Shown here: piece after piece, positions 60,980 through 64,000 of the stretch
Layout: each line of letters opens with the position of its first letter
How positions within the stretch are numbered: the stretch's first letter is position 1
NCBI RefSeq assembly: GCF_009734425.1
Contig: NZ_CP046455.1
Span: 2,232,001 to 2,296,000, forward strand
Direction of reading: 5' to 3'
DNA length: 64,000 nucleotides
DNA from: Corynebacterium occultum
GTDB lineage: Bacteria; Actinomycetota; Actinomycetes; Mycobacteriales; Mycobacteriaceae
Translations under genes and position numbers: made by a program
Notes under the pieces: model-generated
Told to the model about the DNA's origin: nothing
The model's database searches: none
What the model saw: the letters and a program-made list of their open reading frames with translations, nothing else

Positions 60980-62547
60980 GCAGGTTCCTTTCCGAAGAGG
61001 GTGCGGGCTTCACCGGCGGTGACCACCGAACCGGTGATCACCACACCGGAGCCGGACTGGACCTCAGCGTCCTCCGCGAGTTCCACCGCCAGCTCCACCG
61101 CACCAGGCAGGGAATATGCCACGTGGACACGTTCCTCCCCGAAGATGTCCCGGGCAGATTCCGCCAGCGCATCGGCATCCAGGGCACGTGGTGAGGTGGC
61201 CTGGGTGATCACCACTTCCGAGAAATGGGGTTCCAGCTCCCGCAGGATACCCAGGGCATCCTTGTCCCCGAGCACCCCGACCACCCCGATCAAGCGGTTG
61301 AATTCAAAGTCCCGTTCCAGGGCGGCGCCCAGGGAGCGGGCACCATCCGGGTTGTGTGCAGCGTCAATGAACACCGTGGGGGCGGAACGGACCCGCTCCA
61401 GCCGACCCGGGGACTCCACCTTCGCGAAACCCTCCTTCACGGTGTTCAGGTCCAGGGTACGACCCGCACCGGCACCGAAGAAGGCTTCCACCGCGGCCAG
61501 GGCCGTGGCCGCATTGCGAGCCTGATGCTCACCGGAGAGCGGGAGGAAGATGTCCTCATAGTCCCCGCCCAGGCCCCGCAGGTGCAGCTGCTGACCACCG
61601 ACCGCCACCGTCGAGGAGACCACCCCGAACTCGGCACCGGCACGGGCCACCGCAGCATCAACCTCAACGGCCTGGCGCAGCAGCACCTCCATGACCGCAG
61701 GCTCCTGCTCCGCAATGACCGCAATATTCTCGGTGGGTTTGAGCGGATCATCGGACTGCGGCCGGGCCTTGATGATGCCGGCCTTCTCCGCCGCGATCTC
61801 CTCGAGGCTCTCCCCCAGGTAATCGGTGTGGTCCATGGCGACCGGCATGACCACCGCAACCTCGGAGTCGATGACATTGGTGGCATCCCAACGCCCGCCC
61901 ATCCCGACCTCAACCACGGCCACATCCACCGGGGCATCGGCGAAAGCGGCATAGGCAATGGCGACCAGCACCTCAAATTTGCTCATCCGAATGCCACTGC
62001 GCTCATCGATCATCTCCACGAAGGGCTGGATCTCCCGCCAGATGCGGACATACTCGCGCGGGTGGATCGGCACCCCGTCGATACCGATGCGCTCCGTCGC
62101 CAGCTGCAGGTGCGGACTGGTGGTCCGACCGGTACGACGGTGGAAGGCGCGCAGCAGGGACTCGATCATCCGGACCGTGGAGGTCTTGCCGTTGGTGCCG
62201 GCGACGTGGATGGCGGGGAAGGACTTCTCCGGGTTGCCGAGCAGATCCATCAGCATCTCGATCCGCTCCAGAGTCGGATCGATCTGGGTCTCCCCCCAAC
62301 GGGTGTCCAGCTCCGCTTCAACGGCAGCCAGATCCGCCAGGTCCTGCGGGGTGACCTTCGCTGTGGCAGGCTTCTCCACCTCAGCATTGACGTCGATGGG
62401 CAAGGAGAGTCCGGCCCCGTTCAGGGTGACATCACCCATCGAGACCTCCTCATCACTGTCCGCATCCTGGGCTGCGGCCAAGGCCTCAGCCAGCAGCTTC
62501 TCCTCGTCATACTCCGGGGTGGGGTCTCCACCCTCCTTGGAACTCAT
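60976..62547 (-). CDS. folC: Bifunctional folylpolyglutamate synthase/dihydrofolate synthase
   Basis: A 523-residue Mur-ligase-like enzyme that joins glutamate to dihydropteroate and folates. The ATP loop is HVAGTNGKTSTVRMIESLLR, followed by FEVLVAIAYAAFADAPVDVAVVEVGMGGRWDATNV and the C-terminal domain with VFIDAAHNPDGARSLG. An acidic N-terminal extension of about 80 residues precedes the fold. The ATG shares a base with the valS stop (TAATG). Confidence 0.95.
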   Translation of the reverse strand: MSSKEGGDPTPEYDEEKLLAEALAAAQDADSDEEVSMGDVTLNGAGLSLPIDVNAEVEKPATAKVTPQDLADLAAVEAELDTRWGETQIDPTLERIEMLMDLLGNPEKSFPAIHVAGTNGKTSTVRMIESLLRAFHRRTGRTTSPHLQLATERIGIDGVPIHPREYVRIWREIQPFVEMIDERSGIRMSKFEVLVAIAYAAFADAPVDVAVVEVGMGGRWDATNVIDSEVAVVMPVAMDHTDYLGESLEEIAAEKAGIIKARPQSDDPLKPTENIAVIAEQEPAVMEVLLRQAVEVDAAVARAGAEFGVVSSTVAVGGQQLHLRGLGGDYEDIFLPLSGEHQARNAATALAAVEAFFGAGAGRTLDLNTVKEGFAKVESPGRLERVRSAPTVFIDAAHNPDGARSLGAALERDFEFNRLIGVVGVLGDKDALGILRELEPHFSEVVITQATSPRALDADALAESARDIFGEERVHVAYSLPGAVELAVELAEDAEVQSGSGVVITGSVVTAGEARTLFGKEPA

Positions 62548-64000
62548 TACTTAAGGTCCTCCAGGCGCTGGGTGATGCGTTCGACTTCCTCGCGGGCAAT
62601 CTGCTGGCGGCTGCGGATCTTCTCCACGACCGCATCGGGAGCCTTCGACAGGAAGGCCTCATTGCCCAGCTTCTTAGCGGTGGTCTCCAGCTCCTTGTGT
62701 GCCACCGCCAGGTCCTTCCCCAGGCGCTTGCGTTCCGCGGCGACATCCACGGTGCCGGAGGTGTCCAGGGCGACGGTGACCGTCGCCTGGGAAAGCCGCA
62801 CCTCGATGGAGGCGGTGGCCTCAAAATCCTCGGGCGGGGTTTCCAGCTTGGCCAGGGAACGGATGAACCCCTCCTGCTCCCTCAGATCGGCTGCCGCGAA
62901 GTCGACGGTCGCCGGAACCTTCTGGGAAGGCTTGACACCCTGGTCAGAGCGGAAACGACGGACCTCCGTGATCAGCTTCTCCGCATCCGCGATACGGCGG
63001 GCGGCCTGGGAATCCCGGGCAACACCATCATTGGTGTCCGCGGTGGTCGGCCAGGCGGAAATCACTATGGACTCACCATCGGTCAACGCCTTCCACAGCA
63101 CCTCAGTGACGAAAGGCATCGCCGGGTGCAGCAGACGAAGCACCGCATCCAGGACCCGGCCCAGCACCAGCTGGGTGTTGTGGCCCCGGGTGCGGGCGGC
63201 TTCATTAGCCTCGTCGAAGTCACGTGGGATCTGGGTCTTGGCGATCTCCAGGTACCAGTCGCAGAGTTCATTCCAGGCGAAGTGGTAGAGCTCCTCATTG
63301 GCCTTCGCGAACTGATAGTTGGCGAAATACTCATCAACCTCGCCACGGACCTCCTCCAGCCGGTCCAGGATCCAGCGGTCCGCGTCAGTCAGCTCCTCGC
63401 GGGCCGGCAGCTCACCGACCTCGGCACCGTTCATCAGCGCGAAGCGGGTGGCGTTGAAGAGCTTGGTGGCGAAGTTACGGGAACTCTGGGCGGAGTCCTC
63501 GCCGACCGGCAGGTCCACACCCGGGTTCGCGCCACGGGCCAGGGTGAAGCGCAGCGCATCGGCGCCGAAACGCCCCACCCAGTCCATCGGGTCAATGCCA
63601 TTGCCCAGGGACTTGGACATCTTACGGCCATGCTCATCACGGACCAGGCCGTGCAGGAAGAGATCCTTGAAGGGGACCTGCGGACGATCCTGCTGGCCCT
63701 CCCCGAGCAGCTCGGGGGTGATCTCGGCGGCGAAGGTACCGAACATCATCATCCGGGCAACCCAGAAGAAAAGGATGTCATAGGCGGTGACCAGCACGGA
63801 GGTGGGATAGAACTTCGCCAGCTCCGGGGTCTTGTCCGGCCATCCCATGGTGGAAAAGGGCCACAGCGCGGAGGAGAACCAGGTGTCCAGGACATCCGGG
63901 TCCTGGTGCCAGCCCTCACCGGTGGGCGGCTCCTCATCCGGGCCGACGCAGACAATCTCACCCTCAGGTCCGTACCAGATCGGGATGCGGTGACCCCACC
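62547..64000 (-). CDS. valS: Valyl-tRNA synthetase (3' part, enters from the window edge)
   Basis: The last 484 or so codons of a class I synthetase that charges tRNA-Val. At the edge it reads [20 protein letters not shown]; then [19 protein letters not shown] and the KMSKS loop [17 protein letters not shown]. The anticodon-binding domain and a C-terminal coiled coil ([20 protein letters not shown]) follow. The HIGH motif and editing domain lie outside the window. It overlaps folC by one base. Confidence 0.97.
   Translation of the reverse strand, partial: WGHRIPIWYGPEGEIVCVGPDEEPPTGEGWHQDPDVLDTWFSSALWPFSTMGWPDKTPELAKFYPTSVLVTAYDILFFWVARMMMFGTFAAEITPELLGEGQQDRPQVPFKDLFLHGLVRDEHGRKMSKSLGNGIDPMDWVGRFGADALRFTLARGANPGVDLPVGEDSAQSSRNFATKLFNATRFALMNGAEVGELPAREELTDADRWILDRLEEVRGEVDEYFANYQFAKANEELYHFAWNELCDWYLEIAKTQIPRDFDEANEAARTRGHNTQLVLGRVLDAVLRLLHPAMPFVTEVLWKALTDGESIVISAWPTTADTNDGVARDSQAARRIADAEKLITEVRRFRSDQGVKPSQKVPATVDFAAADLREQEGFIRSLAKLETPPEDFEATASIEVRLSQATVTVALDTSGTVDVAAERKRLGKDLAVAHKELETTAKKLGNEAFLSKAPDAVVEKIRSRQQIAREEVERITQRLEDLK

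Noticed and set aside
61225..63288. A 687-codon plus-strand frame over folC and valS
   Set aside because: It spans two real genes and their junction on the other strand; no recognisable product.

Overview
The window is high-G+C actinobacterial DNA, most likely from a Corynebacterium (species not determinable from sequence alone). The housekeeping order lepA - rpsT - holA - comEC/comEA - degV/gpgP/rsfS/nadD - proA/proB - obg/rpmA/rplU - rne - ndk - folC - valS is the corynebacterial arrangement. Cutinase-type secreted esterases, a lone PemK-like protein next to rpsT, and two sites close to the DtxR iron-box consensus agree with this. No tRNA, rRNA, CRISPR array, prophage or intact insertion sequence was seen.

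Layout. 1-776 is the start of a visibly A+T-richer EpsG-like polysaccharide polymerase gene cut by the window edge, so a probably acquired surface-polysaccharide locus lies to the left. 1.4-11.7 kb is metabolic and stress genes: glpD, a TauE/SafE permease, an iron-box-controlled protein that looks like a zinc-site-less ArdC relative, a large-subunit catalase, gamma-glutamyltransferase and CycA. 11.9-18.5 kb is a tight four-gene operon for synthase-dependent polysaccharide export: BcsB-like protein, a 9-TM protein with an outer domain, a processive GT2 synthase without PilZ, and a GT-C-like protein. 18.8-26.4 kb is a five-gene catecholate siderophore operon: DhbE/EntE-type AMP ligase, aryl carrier protein, EntF-type C-A-T-TE synthetase predicted to load serine, type II thioesterase and MFS exporter, with an iron box upstream. 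The genes that would make 2,3-dihydroxybenzoate are not in the window.

26.7-39 kb is core translation, replication and DNA-uptake genes: lepA, PemK-like, rpsT, LysE exporter and ankyrin protein, holA, comEC, comEA, degV, gpgP, rsfS, nadD. 39-41.2 kb holds two tandem secreted cutinase-family proteins. 41.3-45.1 kb is a GntR/FCD regulator divergent from an FAD/Fe-S D-lactate-type dehydrogenase, with paired LldR-type operators between them. 45.2-50.7 kb is the proline operon proB - hydroxyacid dehydrogenase - second copy broken by a 1-base frameshift - membrane protein - proA; the membrane protein has no stop codon and runs in frame into proA. 50.8-64 kb is obg, rpmA, rplU, rne, ndk, a small membrane protein, a pirin/GNAT/AhpD operon with a 20-bp operator-like palindrome, a DUF4233 protein, folC and the 3' part of valS.

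The most promising less-described systems are the BcsB/GT2/GT-C polysaccharide operon with its exosortase-like membrane component, the split siderophore pathway, and the iron-regulated ArdC-like protein. All functions are read from sequence motifs and recalled family knowledge; no database search was run.
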